Source: Nakamurella silvestris (GTDB taxonomy: Bacteria > Actinomycetota > Actinomycetes > Mycobacteriales > Nakamurellaceae). From it: 62,760 nucleotides of DNA. Both the position numbers and the translations under genes were made by a program. Numbering within the stretch: the stretch's first letter is position 1; each line of letters starts with the position of its first letter. This document shows, piece after piece, positions 8,892 to 17,178 of the stretch. The notes beneath the pieces are model-generated. The model was not told where the DNA came from, ran no database searches, and was given only the letters and a program-made list of their open reading frames with translations. The stretch is taken from NCBI GenBank assembly GCA_003576535.1, contig QXCQ01000004.1, positions 1 through 62,760 of the forward strand, given 5' to 3'.

Positions 8892-10016
8892 CCCGTCAAC
8901 GGCCCGGTCCAGCCGCGCCATCTGTGAGTCGAGCACCGATCCCCACTCGGGGATCAGCCCGCGGTCGACGACCAACCGCTGAGCATCCCGGATCTTGAAC
9001 CGCACCTTCTTGACCGCCCCCTCCGGGTCGGCCTTGACCTCGCGGAGCGCATCCAACCGGTCGGTGAGGGCCCTGGCGGCCGTCTCGCTCTCGGCCAGGT
9101 GGTTGCGGGCGTCGTGCAGCCGGGCGAGGGCCTGTTCGGCATCCCCGCGGCCGAGCAGGTCGCGGGCGGCCTGCCAGTCCTGCTCGCCCTCGGCCAGATG
9201 TTGCCGGGCCAGCCCGATGTTGGCGCTCAGATCGCGGGAGCTGGCGGCCGAGAACTCACGGAGCAGGGCCGAGTTCGTCTCGGCCAGCCGTCCGGTCCGG
9301 GTGTTGAGGGCATCGATCCTGGTCCGCACCGAACTCAGGGCCGTCCGCGCCGCCTGACCGGCACCGCCCGCGGCCTTCACCGCCCCGTCCAGGGCGTGGG
9401 CCTTCGCCGTCACCTCCTCGGCCGCGCGGCGGGTGTCGGCGACCGACGATGCCCGGTCCAGGGTCGCGCAGGCCTGGTCCAGATCCTGCTGGGCCCGGAC
9501 CACCGAGGGGTAGCCGGCGACGGCGGCATCCCCCAGGGCGCGTTCCAGGGCCCCCGCCGCCAGTTCCCGCGCCGCCCTGGCCACTGCCGGGGTGGCGGCC
9601 ACGGCCTGGTTGGCGTGATCGAGGGCCTGCCGGTTGGCCTGGTAGAACGCGTCGATCTCGCCGGCCGCCTGGGCCAGCTCGAGGTGGACCTGGCCGTAGG
9701 CCGTCGCCGCCTGCTGGCTGTGCGAACCCGCGGATTCCGGCGGGTACTGCTGGGCGACCGCCAGGTAGTGGCTGCTGGCGGCGAAACACCGCTGCTCGAT
9801 CGCGTCCCAGGCCGATTCCAACCCGCCACGCCCGGTCAGGGCGGCGGCATAGGAACCGGTGTCGCGGAGGGCACCGATGGCATCGACCGCCTCGGACACG
9901 TACCGCTGGCGGGTGTCGAGATCGAGGAAGGCCGCGACGGCACCGTCCTGCGCCGCGCGTGCTGCTGCACCCGCCGGAGATTCTCGGCCGAAGAAACTCG
10001 ACCCGCGCCTGGACAT
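8781..10016 (-). CDS. Alpha-helical coiled-coil protein beside terD
   Basis: A 411-residue soluble protein with no signal peptide or membrane segment. It is extremely rich in Ala, Gln, Arg and Glu and has long heptad-like stretches, so it is probably a helical bundle or coiled coil. The N-terminus MSRRGSSFFGRE is basic; the last 90 residues (KKVRFKIRDAQRLVVD onward) look like a small separate domain. The ATG at 10016 is preceded by GAGGTCA. It diverges from terD, with which it may share control, and converges with the ATP-grasp gene, overlapping it by 111 bases. No family was recognised. A scaffold role in Ter complexes is possible but unproven. Confidence 0.75.
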   Translation of the reverse strand: MSRRGSSFFGRESPAGAAARAAQDGAVAAFLDLDTRQRYVSEAVDAIGALRDTGSYAAALTGRGGLESAWDAIEQRCFAASSHYLAVAQQYPPESAGSHSQQAATAYGQVHLELAQAAGEIDAFYQANRQALDHANQAVAATPAVARAARELAAGALERALGDAAVAGYPSVVRAQQDLDQACATLDRASSVADTRRAAEEVTAKAHALDGAVKAAGGAGQAARTALSSVRTRIDALNTRTGRLAETNSALLREFSAASSRDLSANIGLARQHLAEGEQDWQAARDLLGRGDAEQALARLHDARNHLAESETAARALTDRLDALREVKADPEGAVKKVRFKIRDAQRLVVDRGLIPEWGSVLDSQMARLDRAVDGLTGVHPDYWSYLSELGAITAFVSGVVDRVRGQVSGR

Positions 10017-10319
10017 TGACCTCAACTCTAATCGACGGTGGGGACCTGCCGGAGGTGACGGCCCCCGGGTGGAGGCGCGGTACGGACCCGGTGTCGGACC
10101 CGGTGCCGGCACCGGGAGGGGTACCCCGATTTTCCCCAGGGTTTGCCCCTGGTTTTCATCGTCTCCCATACCCCCGGCCGGAGCCGTGTGTAACATTCAC
10201 AAGGATCGCGTTGCCAGTTGCCGACCAGCGGTCCGACCGGGGTGACCAGCATTTTTGCCCCGTCCGGACCCGGTTCGCCAGTTGGGCCACTACCAACGAG
10301 CTTCCAAGGAGAATGCACT
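10017..10319. promoter_or_regulatory. Divergent region upstream of terD
   Basis: 303 bases between the coiled-coil gene and terD. It contains CCAGGG and CCCTGG arms (about 10137-10153) around a short TTTGC loop and several C/G-rich inverted patches. No clear promoter pair was identified. AAGGAG at 10306-10311 is the terD ribosome binding site, eight bases before its ATG. No gene is seen. Confidence 0.5.
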
Positions 10320-10895
10320 ATGAGTGTCAGCCTGAGTAAGGGCGGCAATGTTTCGCTGACGAAGCAGGCCCCGAACCTGACCGCCGTCACGGTCGGTCTG
10401 GGCTGGGATGCCCGCTCCACGACCGGTGCGGACTTCGACCTCGACGCATCTGCCCTCGGCCTGAACGCCGAGAAGAAGATCGTCAACGACTCCTACTTCG
10501 TTTTCTTCAACAACCTGAAGAGCCCGGACGGATCCATCGAGCACACCGGTGACAACCTCACCGGTGAGGGCGACGGAGACGACGAGGCCATCAACGTCAA
10601 CCTCGCGGCCGTCCCGCCGGAGGTCGCCTCCATCGCCTTCCCGGTCTCCATCTACGAAGCGGAAACCCGCGCCCAGAGCTTCGGTCAGGTCCGCAACGCC
10701 TACATCCGCGTCGTCGACCGCAGCAACGGCACCGAGCTCGCCCGGTACGACCTCTCCGAGGACGCCTCCACCGAGACCGCCATGGTCTTCGGCGAGCTGT
10801 ACCGCAACGGTGACGAGTGGAAGTTCCGCGCCGTCGGACAGGGCTACGCCTCCGGCCTCGCCGGAATCGCCCGCGACTTCGGTGTGAACGTCTGA
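10320..10895 (+). CDS. terD: TerD-family calcium-binding stress protein
   Basis: A 191-residue single-domain TerD protein, the usual length. It opens with the typical VSLSKGGNVSLTK, then GLGWDARSTTG and DFDLDASALGLN, and has the calcium-binding loop GDNLTGEGDGDDE at about residues 78-90. TerD proteins bind calcium, associate with the inner membrane face and confer resistance to tellurite and other stresses. The ATG at 10320 has a strong AAGGAG. A terminator follows at 10918, so it is probably expressed alone. The family call is secure; the physiological trigger is not known. Confidence 0.96.
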   Translation: MSVSLSKGGNVSLTKQAPNLTAVTVGLGWDARSTTGADFDLDASALGLNAEKKIVNDSYFVFFNNLKSPDGSIEHTGDNLTGEGDGDDEAINVNLAAVPPEVASIAFPVSIYEAETRAQSFGQVRNAYIRVVDRSNGTELARYDLSEDASTETAMVFGELYRNGDEWKFRAVGQGYASGLAGIARDFGVNV

Positions 10896-10917
10896 CCTCG
10901 CACGACCGACAGCGTCC

Positions 10918-10959
10918 GATCCCGGTGCCGCTCTCCCCGCGGAGAGCAGCACCGGGATC
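10918..10959 (+). terminator. Terminator after terD
   Basis: GATCCCGGTGC pairs with GCACCGGGATC and, after one mismatch, GCTCTCC pairs with GGAGAGC around a four-base CCGC loop. The stem is followed by GGTCCGTTTTC. It starts 23 bases after the terD stop. Confidence 0.85.
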
Positions 10960-11103
10960 GGTCCGTTTTCCCCCGCCGCACCCCTCGCCCCGACGGCCTG
11001 TGAGAGTCTGACAGGCCTGGCACGAGCCGACGACAACGCAACAGCGCCGCCAAACCCTCCGGAAGTCTGCGCCGGAAGTCTGCATCGAGAGAGTGGATCT
11101 TCA

Positions 11104-12231
11104 ATGTTCCTACGCATTTTCGGCGGATCGATCATCGTGACGATCCTCGCGCTGATCACCGCCACCATCTACGGTGGCACCTCGGCCCTGTTCCTGTGCA
11201 TCATCCTGGGCATCCTGGAGATCTCCCTCTCCTTCGACAACGCCGTCGTCAACGCCAAGATCCTCGAGCGGATGACCGACTTCTGGCAGAAGATCTTCCT
11301 GACCGTGGGCATCGTCATCGCCGTCTTCGGCATGCGGATCCTGTTCCCGCTGCTGGTGGTCGGCATCAGCGCCAACCTCAACCCGGTCGAGGCGATCAAG
11401 CTGGCCCTGGAGAAGGGGCCCATCGACGAGCCGGGCAGCTACGCCTACCTGTTGGCCGAGGCGCACCCGCAGATCGCCGCCTTCGGCGGGATGTTCCTGA
11501 TGATGCTGTTCCTGGACTGGGTGTTCGAGGACCGGGACATCAAGTGGCTCAACTGGCTCGAGAAGCCGCTGGCCAAGATCGGCAAGCTGGACCAGCTCTC
11601 CGTCATCGTCGGGGCCGTCCTGCTGATCGTTGCCGTCGAGGTCTGGGCGGAGAAACCGGCGACGGTGCTGCTGTCCGGCATGCTCGGCCTGATCACCTAC
11701 CTCGCGGTCAACGGACTCGGCTCGATCTTCGAGGGCTCCCAGGAGGACGAGGAGGACGAGGGTGACGACGAACTGCCCGCCGCCTCCGGAGCGGGGACCG
11801 TCACGGCCAAACCGAAGCAGACCCAGCTGGTCAAGGTCGCCGGCAAGGCCGCGTTCTTCCTGTTCCTGTACCTGGAGGTGCTCGACGCGTCGTTCTCCTT
11901 CGACGGTGTCATCGGTGCCTTCGCGATCACCTCGGACCCGATCATCATCGCCCTGGGCCTCGGCCTGATCGGTGCCATGTTCGTCCGGTCCCTGACGGTA
12001 TTCCTGGTCCGCAAGGGCACCCTGGCCGAGTACGTCTTCCTGGAGCACGGGGCGCACTGGGCCATCGGTGCCCTGGCGACCATCCTGCTGGTCTCGATCG
12101 GGGTCCACCTCAACGAGATCGTCACCGGCCTGGTCGGGGTCGCCTTCATCGGGGCGGCCTTCCTCAGCTCGGTGGTCCGCAACCGGCGCATCCTCGCCCG
12201 TGGCGGCGAGATCGGGCACGTCCACGCCTGA
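11104..12231 (+). CDS. TerC-like DUF475 integral membrane protein
   Basis: A 375-residue polytopic membrane protein of the TerC/DUF475 family with about eight to nine predicted membrane spans. The two duplicated acidic membrane motifs EISLSFDNAVVNA (about residues 39-51) and LDASFSFDGVIGA (about 261-273) are present; such motifs in TerC/Alx proteins are tied to metal transport. An acidic cytosolic loop (EGSQEDEEDEGDDE) separates the two halves. It lies between terD and a TerA-like gene and probably forms the membrane platform of the Ter complex. A large inverted repeat follows the stop. The metal specificity is unknown. Confidence 0.9.
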   Translation: MFLRIFGGSIIVTILALITATIYGGTSALFLCIILGILEISLSFDNAVVNAKILERMTDFWQKIFLTVGIVIAVFGMRILFPLLVVGISANLNPVEAIKLALEKGPIDEPGSYAYLLAEAHPQIAAFGGMFLMMLFLDWVFEDRDIKWLNWLEKPLAKIGKLDQLSVIVGAVLLIVAVEVWAEKPATVLLSGMLGLITYLAVNGLGSIFEGSQEDEEDEGDDELPAASGAGTVTAKPKQTQLVKVAGKAAFFLFLYLEVLDASFSFDGVIGAFAITSDPIIIALGLGLIGAMFVRSLTVFLVRKGTLAEYVFLEHGAHWAIGALATILLVSIGVHLNEIVTGLVGVAFIGAAFLSSVVRNRRILARGGEIGHVHA

Positions 12232-12258
12232 TGCCTTCCCGGCGTCCCACCCCGGCGT

Positions 12259-12336
12259 CGACCGAACGCGCACCGCCGGATCATCCTCCCCCAGGTCCAC
12301 CACCTGCGGAGATGGTCCGCGGTGCGCGTTCGGTCG
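12259..12336. terminator. Large inverted repeat after the terC-like gene
   Basis: CGACCGAACGCGCACCGC (12259-12276) is repeated exactly as its reverse complement at 12319-12336, an 18-base perfect arm. The 42-base centre can pair further (CAGGT with ACCTG). It starts 28 bases after the stop and is probably a terminator or mRNA-stabilising stem. Confidence 0.7.
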
Positions 12337-12445
12337 TTGCTGGGCCCGTTCATCCCCTCCGCGGCGGGCCAGGGTGTGAAAGGGTGGAAGGACGCCTCGC
12401 CCCGCTCGATGCGGTGGGCGCGACTGATCCGAGGGGACCATTGCC

Positions 12446-13246
12446 ATGGCCATCGACTACACCAAACGACCAGGTTCCAACGGTCCGTCCGGCAACCAGC
12501 CGCCCGGTCCCCCCGAAGGCTTCCAGCCGCCCGCCTTCCCGCCTGCCGGCCCGCCCACCGGGTTCCCGCCGCCGTCGGGACCGCCGGCCGGGTTCCCCCC
12601 GCCCGCACCCGCGGCCGGCCCTCCCGGGGTCTCGCTGTCCAAGGTGACCCTGACGAAGGCGGCCCCGGCCGTCAGCCTGTCCAAGGGCGGCCAGGCCTCG
12701 GGTGTCATCCGGGTCAACCTGAACTGGAGCGCCCAGGCCCCCGGGGCGAAGAAGGGCTTCTTCTCCCGGCTCACCGGGCAGGACCCGACCGACCTGGACC
12801 TCGGGTGCCTCTACGAACTCAGTGACGGCACCAAGGGCGTCATCCAGGCGCTGGGGAATTCCTTCGGCGACCTGAAGCAGCCCCCGCACATCTTCCTGGA
12901 CGGTGACGACCGCTCCGGCGCCGTCAGCGCGGGCGAGAACATGTTCATCAACCTGGAACGGCCGGAACGTTTCCGCCGGATCCTGGTCTTCGCCCTGATC
13001 TACTCCGGGGCGGCGAACTGGGCCGCGGCCGACGGTGTCGTGACCCTGTACCCACAGTCCGGGCCGGAGATCGAGGTCCGACTCGATGCGGCCGATTCCT
13101 CGGCGCGGATGTGCGCCATCGCGCTGATCGAGAACCGCGGCGGTGACGTGGTGGTCCAGCGCGAGGTCAAGTACGTCAACGGCAACCAGCGCAATCTCGA
13201 CCAGGCCTACCAGTGGGGTCTGGACTGGACCCCGGGGCGTAAGTAG
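12446..13246 (+). CDS. TerA-like TerD-superfamily protein with Pro-rich N-terminus
   Basis: A 266-residue protein. The first 60 residues are a Pro/Gly/Phe-rich tail with repeats of the type GPPxGFPPP. The rest is a TerD-superfamily domain most like TerA (tellurium resistance protein): it begins VSLSKVTLTK and carries DLDLGCLYEL, IFLDGDDRSG and the C-terminal QAYQWGLDWTPG. The calcium-loop pattern differs from TerD (GDDRSG replaces NLTGEGDG). The start ATG has GAGGGG upstream. The third plus-strand Ter gene, it ends just before a family B palindrome. The disordered tail may mediate assembly (inference). Confidence 0.85.
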   Translation: MAIDYTKRPGSNGPSGNQPPGPPEGFQPPAFPPAGPPTGFPPPSGPPAGFPPPAPAAGPPGVSLSKVTLTKAAPAVSLSKGGQASGVIRVNLNWSAQAPGAKKGFFSRLTGQDPTDLDLGCLYELSDGTKGVIQALGNSFGDLKQPPHIFLDGDDRSGAVSAGENMFINLERPERFRRILVFALIYSGAANWAAADGVVTLYPQSGPEIEVRLDAADSSARMCAIALIENRGGDVVVQREVKYVNGNQRNLDQAYQWGLDWTPGRK

Positions 13247-13273
13247 TCCCCTCCCGGGGCGCCCACCCGAAAT

Positions 13274-13335
13274 CCGCGCTCCTTCTCGACATCCGCGCTC
13301 GCTGCAGGCAGCGCGGATGTCGGCAAGGAGCGCGG
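13274..13335. repeat. Palindromic repeat family B, copy 1 (probable terminator)
   Basis: A 62-base nested palindrome: CCGCGCTCCTT pairs with AAGGAGCGCGG and, inside it, CGACATCCGCGCT pairs with AGCGCGGATGTCG around a CGCTGCAGGC loop. It begins 27 bases after the TerA-like stop. Other copies are at 13712, 58481, 60078 and 60241. Confidence 0.85.
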
Positions 13336-13421
13336 TGGACAGGGTCAGGAGCGGCTCGGTGGATAGCGACCGCGCGAGGTCGGTGCGGACCGCTAAGGTC
13401 GGCGGCACCTCCTGCCGAGGG

Positions 13422-13452
13422 GCACAACCGGACGGTGATCCGGTGGTTGTGC
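13422..13452 (+). promoter_or_regulatory. Leader hairpin before the 39-residue peptide gene
   Basis: GCACAACCGGA pairs with TCCGGTGGTTGTGC, with a small bulge, and the stem ends five bases before the AGGAAGGAGG ribosome binding site. It could be an attenuator or an mRNA-stabilising 5' stem. The start of the transcript is not resolved. Confidence 0.5.
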
Positions 13453-13475
13453 GCCCAGGAAGGAGGTGGGCGTCG

Positions 13476-13595
13476 GTGACCAACAAGGACCCGAAAAAGG
13501 CGAAGGCCCCGATCGACTGGGCTAAGTGGCTTGGCGCTGCTGGCTCAGTCGTCGGGGCGATCGTCACGGTGATCCGGTCCCTGCGTAGGGACTAG
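13476..13595 (+). CDS. 39-residue cationic amphipathic peptide, unknown function
   Basis: GTG start with the very strong ribosome binding site AGGAAGGAGG at 13457-13466. The product begins VTNKDPKKAKAPIDWAKWLG, has a hydrophobic middle (AAGSVVGAIVTVIRS) and ends LRRD. It has a net positive charge and two tryptophans, and the hydrophobic part could form one amphipathic helix or short membrane segment. A leader hairpin precedes the gene and a terminator follows 12 bases after the stop, so it is a self-contained transcription unit. It could be a leaderless bacteriocin, a type I toxin or a small membrane regulator; no family was recognised. Confidence 0.65.
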   Translation: MTNKDPKKAKAPIDWAKWLGAAGSVVGAIVTVIRSLRRD

Positions 13596-13606
13596 GCCCA
13601 CACTCA

Positions 13607-13641
13607 GGGGAGGTCATCAGTTCAGAGCTGGTGGCCTCCCC
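13607..13641 (+). terminator. Terminator after the small peptide gene
   Basis: GGGGAGGTCATCAG (13607-13620) pairs with CTGGTGGCCTCCCC (13628-13641), allowing two G-U pairs, around a seven-base loop. It starts 12 bases after the peptide stop codon. Confidence 0.75.
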
Positions 13642-13711
13642 GCCATCGTACTGGACGGGTCGGACCTGGCGCTATGGCTTGCGAGCGCAATTTCTGCACC
13701 GACGACCGACA

Positions 13712-13770
13712 GCGCTCCCTGCCGACAATCGCGCTCGCTGCAGGCAGCGCGGATGTCGGCAAGGAGCGCG
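13712..13770. repeat. Palindromic repeat family B, copy 2 (probable ddl terminator)
   Basis: GCGCTCC and GGAGCGC form the outer arms; GCCGACAATCGCGCT pairs imperfectly with AGCGCGGATGTCGGC as the inner arms. The loop CGCTGCAGGC is identical to copy 1. It lies 11 bases beyond the 3' end of the minus-strand ddl gene, where it could terminate ddl. Confidence 0.8.
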
Positions 13771-13781
13771 GTGGCCAGGGG

Positions 13782-14813
13782 TCAGGAGCGGCTGATCGCC
13801 GTTTCGATCAGCTCGGAGTACAGCTCGCCGAGCTCGCGTCCGGCGGCGGCGACGGCCATCGGCAACATCGAGGTCTCGGTGAGACCCGGGGAGACGTTCA
13901 CCTCGAGGAAGTGCACGACCCCGGTCTTGTCGACGATCGCATCGACCCGGGACACGTCCCGTAGCCCCAGGGTGCGGTGGGCGGCGACGGCCATCGCACC
14001 CGCGGCGGCGGCCTGGTCGGCGGGGAGACGGGCCGGCGTGTGATAGGTCGTGGTACCGGCGGTGTAGCGGGCCTCGTAGTCGAAAACATCACCCGGGGGG
14101 ACGATCTCGACCGCCGGCAGGGCGAAGGAGGTGGTCCTGGTGGCCGCGTCGGAGTAGTCGGTGACCCCGGGCAGGCGCAGGGTGTCCTCGTGGGTCGACC
14201 CCTCATCCGGATCGGGGGCCGGGGCGTCGAGCACCGAGAGGGCCAACTCCGTGCCCGTGACGAACTGCTCGACGAGAACCACGGTGCCGTAGGCGAAAGC
14301 GTCGATCAGCGCGCCCGGGAGGTCCTCGGCACCACGGACGACCCCGGCTCCGAGTCCCGAGCCGCCCTGATGGGGTTTGACCATCAACGGCAGACCGAGA
14401 TGCCGGACGACGGCCTCCACCATGGCCGGCGCCCCGAGATCGCGGAAGGTCTGGTGGGACAGGGTGATCCAGTCCGGGGTGTGGAAACCGGCCCGGCGCA
14501 GCAGGGTCTTCGCCGTCGCCTTGTCCCAGGCGAGACGGCAGTTGTGCGAAGGGGTTCCGAGGTACGGGATACCGGCCATCTCGAGAACCTCTTGTACCGC
14601 GCCGTTCTCGCCTCGACCACCGTGCAGGGCGATGATCGCCGCATCCGGGGTGTGTTCGGCGAGCCAGGGCAGGATCGTGGCGTCGACATCACGGATGGTC
14701 ACGTCGTGGCCGTGGCGGCGCAGGGAATCGGCCAGTCGGGAACCCGACCGCAGGGAGACCTCGCGTTCATGGGTGAGGCCACCGGCCAGCACCACGACAT
14801 GACGGTCCGTCAC
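13782..14813 (-). CDS. ddl: D-alanine--D-alanine ligase
   Basis: A 343-residue ATP-grasp ligase that joins two D-alanines for peptidoglycan precursors in the cytosol. Visible signatures are LAGGLTHEREVSLRSG at the N-terminus, ALHGGRGENGAVQ, the ATP-binding MVKPHQGGSGLGAG and the C-terminal metal/substrate motif FLEVNVSPGLTETS. The GTG start at 14813 has AGGAG ten bases upstream; an earlier in-frame GTG lies directly against that site. It is located between the Ter genes and an aminotransferase gene on the same strand. Length and motifs match the family well. Confidence 0.9.
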   Translation of the reverse strand: MTDRHVVVLAGGLTHEREVSLRSGSRLADSLRRHGHDVTIRDVDATILPWLAEHTPDAAIIALHGGRGENGAVQEVLEMAGIPYLGTPSHNCRLAWDKATAKTLLRRAGFHTPDWITLSHQTFRDLGAPAMVEAVVRHLGLPLMVKPHQGGSGLGAGVVRGAEDLPGALIDAFAYGTVVLVEQFVTGTELALSVLDAPAPDPDEGSTHEDTLRLPGVTDYSDAATRTTSFALPAVEIVPPGDVFDYEARYTAGTTTYHTPARLPADQAAAAGAMAVAAHRTLGLRDVSRVDAIVDKTGVVHFLEVNVSPGLTETSMLPMAVAAAGRELGELYSELIETAISRS

Positions 14814-14883
14814 GATGTTCACACTCCTAGACTTCTGCTGGCATGGATCGATCCGGCCGGAACACCTGGATCGGCAAGGACTT

Positions 14884-16176
14884 TCAGGCGGTGTCGGGGG
14901 ACGGCGACCGCTCGCCGGTGATCGCGCCGTGCGGCCGCGGTCCGCCGAAGGTCTGCAGGATCTCCAGCTCCGAATCGATGACGGCGGCCAGCCGGTGGAC
15001 ACCCTCCACGATCCGCTCCGGGGTCGGGTAGCAGAAGGACAGTCGCATCTGCCGGGATCCGAAACCATCGGCGTAGAAGGCGTTTCCGGGCACATAGGCG
15101 ACCCGGGCGGTGACGGCGCGTGGCAACATCGCCGCCGTGTCCAGCCCCTCGGGCAGGGTGACCCAGACGTAGAAGCCGCCGGTCGGTGTGGTCCAAGTGG
15201 TACCGGGCGGCATCAGCGTCTGCAGGGCCTGCAGCATGGCATCGCGGCGCTCGGCGTAGGTCTGCTGGTAGGCCTTGATCTGGCCCTGCCAGTCGAAGTT
15301 GTGCAGGTACCGGCTCACCATCAACTGGTTGAACACCGGCGGGTTCAGGGTGGCGGACTCGTTGGCCAGCACCAGCTTCTCCCGTACCGCATGCGGGGCG
15401 AGCACCCAGCCCACCCGCAGGCCAGGGGCGAAGGTCTTGGAGAAGGAACCGAGGTAGATGACGTTGTCGGCGTCGTCGGCACGGATGGCCCGGTGGATCT
15501 TGTTGTCGAAACCCAGCAGCCCGTAGGGGTTGTCCTCCAGGATCGTGATCCCGGCCTCGCGACAGATCTCGGCGATGCGCGGGCGCCGCTCGGCGGACAG
15601 GGTCACACCGGCCGGGTTGTGGTAGTTCGGGATCGTGTAGAGCAGTTTGATCCGCCGGCCACTGGCCCGTACCGCTTCGATCGCGGCCTCCAGGGCCTCC
15701 GGGACGAGTCCGGCATCGTCCATCGACACGTGGACGACATCGGCCTGGTAGGAGCTGAAGGTGCTCAGTGCCCCCACGTAGGAGGGTGCCTCGGCCAGGA
15801 TGACGTCACCCGGGTCGATGAAGATCCGGGTGGACAGGTCCAGGGCCATCTGGGAGCCGACGGTGACCACGACATCGTCCGGGTGGGCCTGGATGCCCTC
15901 CAGGGCCATCACCTGGCAGATCTGCTCGCGCAGTTCGCCGATGCCCTGGCCGGAGCCGTACTGGAGGGCGACCAGGCCGTCCTCGTTGATCAGGGAGGCG
16001 GCCTCGGCGGCGAGGGACTCCAACGGGAGCGAGTTGAGGAAGGGCATACCGCCGGCGAGGGAGACCACCTCGGGCCGGTTGGCGACGGAGAAAAGGGCGC
16101 GGATGGCCGAAGCTCGCATACCGGAGGTCCGCTGCGCATACCGCTGCAGGTGGTGGTCCAGGCTGTTGCCGGTCAT
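14884..16176 (-). CDS. PLP-dependent aminotransferase (class I/II, 2-aminoadipate/MocR-type fold)
   Basis: A 430-residue fold-type I aminotransferase. The PLP lysine lies in YLGSFSKTFAPGLRVGW, the cofactor-binding region includes YTIPNYHNPAGVT and ILEDNPYGLLGF, and the C-terminus carries the carboxylate-binding arginine in RLSFCYPTPERI. No DNA-binding domain is attached, so it is a stand-alone enzyme rather than a MocR regulator. The second of two close ATG codons (16176) has GGAAGG at eight bases and is preferred over 16182. It lies 70 bases upstream of ddl on the same strand. An amino acid substrate cannot be assigned from sequence. Confidence 0.85.
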   Translation of the reverse strand: MTGNSLDHHLQRYAQRTSGMRASAIRALFSVANRPEVVSLAGGMPFLNSLPLESLAAEAASLINEDGLVALQYGSGQGIGELREQICQVMALEGIQAHPDDVVVTVGSQMALDLSTRIFIDPGDVILAEAPSYVGALSTFSSYQADVVHVSMDDAGLVPEALEAAIEAVRASGRRIKLLYTIPNYHNPAGVTLSAERRPRIAEICREAGITILEDNPYGLLGFDNKIHRAIRADDADNVIYLGSFSKTFAPGLRVGWVLAPHAVREKLVLANESATLNPPVFNQLMVSRYLHNFDWQGQIKAYQQTYAERRDAMLQALQTLMPPGTTWTTPTGGFYVWVTLPEGLDTAAMLPRAVTARVAYVPGNAFYADGFGSRQMRLSFCYPTPERIVEGVHRLAAVIDSELEILQTFGGPRPHGAITGERSPSPDTA

Positions 16177-16493
16177 ATCCATAACCTTCCACTTCCCGCC
16201 CTGACGGACGGCCACCCGTCACCGCCGGGTACGGGTGCTGATTCTACGGCGAAGTGGGTGGACGCCGGTGCTCACCCCGGGGTTGCCCCGGCGGAGGCGG
16301 ATATTTTCGGCGATCCGTTGAGGCCTGCCCGGCAGCTCGGGGCTGGACCGGTACACCCCCGGCGGCCGTGAGGGAGCCGACACCCGGTTGCACCGGCACC
16401 CCGCGTCCGGGAATGCCTATTGTGGAGAAGAGGTGCCGTCACCGTCAGCTCCTGGCACCGGGGAACGAACCGATCGGGGAAGGTACGTCACGC
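16177..16493. other. Intergenic gap, divergent promoters expected
   Basis: 317 bases between the divergently transcribed aminotransferase and GNAT genes. A TATTGT at about 16420 could be a -10 for the GNAT gene, but no matching -35 was found. No gene or strong hairpin is seen. Confidence 0.4.
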
Positions 16494-17150
16494 GTGGGTC
16501 GAGTTCTGCTTCCGCTCGGGCTCGACAACGTCGGTCGACTACCCCAACCGTGCCGGTCCTGTGTGAGCTGGGAACTCGGCCCGCAGCAGGCCCTGGAGAT
16601 CGCCGGATCGGGCCAGGCGGACTTCGAGAAGGAGGTCTGGCTCTCCGGGATGATGTTGCACTGGGGATCCTGCGGGCAGCTGCTGGAGATCGACGGCGAG
16701 ATCGCCGGGTTCGCCCTGTTCGCGCCGCCCACGGACGTTCCCGTTGCGGCGCAGTTCCCGACCGCTCCGGTGAGTCCGGATGCCGTGCTGCTGACGGCGG
16801 TGAAGGTGCTGCCCCGGTACGCCGGGCAGGGCAACGGCCGCTTCCTGGTGCAGGGGGTGGCCCGGGAGCTCACCCGGCGTGGGGTCAAGGCGATCGAGTT
16901 GTTCGGCCACCGCGGTGACCGGCTCCCGCTCCCGGGGGAGGCGGAGCTGCCCACCTGTCTGGTGCCGGCGGAGTTCGCCCTTGCCCTGGGATTCACCGAG
17001 GTCAGGCCGCATCATCGTTTCCCGCGACTGAGGCTGGAGAACGACACGGCGATCGGTTGGAAGGCCGATGTCGAGGCGGCACTTGAGCGGTTGTTCACCT
17101 CGATCAACCTGCAGCTCGCCCCGGTGGCCGAACCGGCGCTCGTGGGCTGA
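16494..17150 (+). CDS. GNAT-family acetyltransferase
   Basis: A 218-residue protein related to the GNAT genes found between parB and cwlM in mycobacteria and other actinobacteria. It starts VGRVLLPLGLDNVGRLP and has the typical RSCVSWELGP segment near residue 25. The acetyl-CoA binding region is represented by AVKVLPRYAGQGNGRFLVQG. The GTG start has GGGGAAGG upstream. It converges with the CwlM-like gene across a strong double palindrome. The acetyl acceptor is unknown; the conserved position suggests a cell-wall or growth-related role. Confidence 0.85.
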   Translation: MGRVLLPLGLDNVGRLPQPCRSCVSWELGPQQALEIAGSGQADFEKEVWLSGMMLHWGSCGQLLEIDGEIAGFALFAPPTDVPVAAQFPTAPVSPDAVLLTAVKVLPRYAGQGNGRFLVQGVARELTRRGVKAIELFGHRGDRLPLPGEAELPTCLVPAEFALALGFTEVRPHHRFPRLRLENDTAIGWKADVEAALERLFTSINLQLAPVAEPALVG

Positions 17151-17178
17151 CCAGCCCGAACAGACCCCGACCCCTTTC

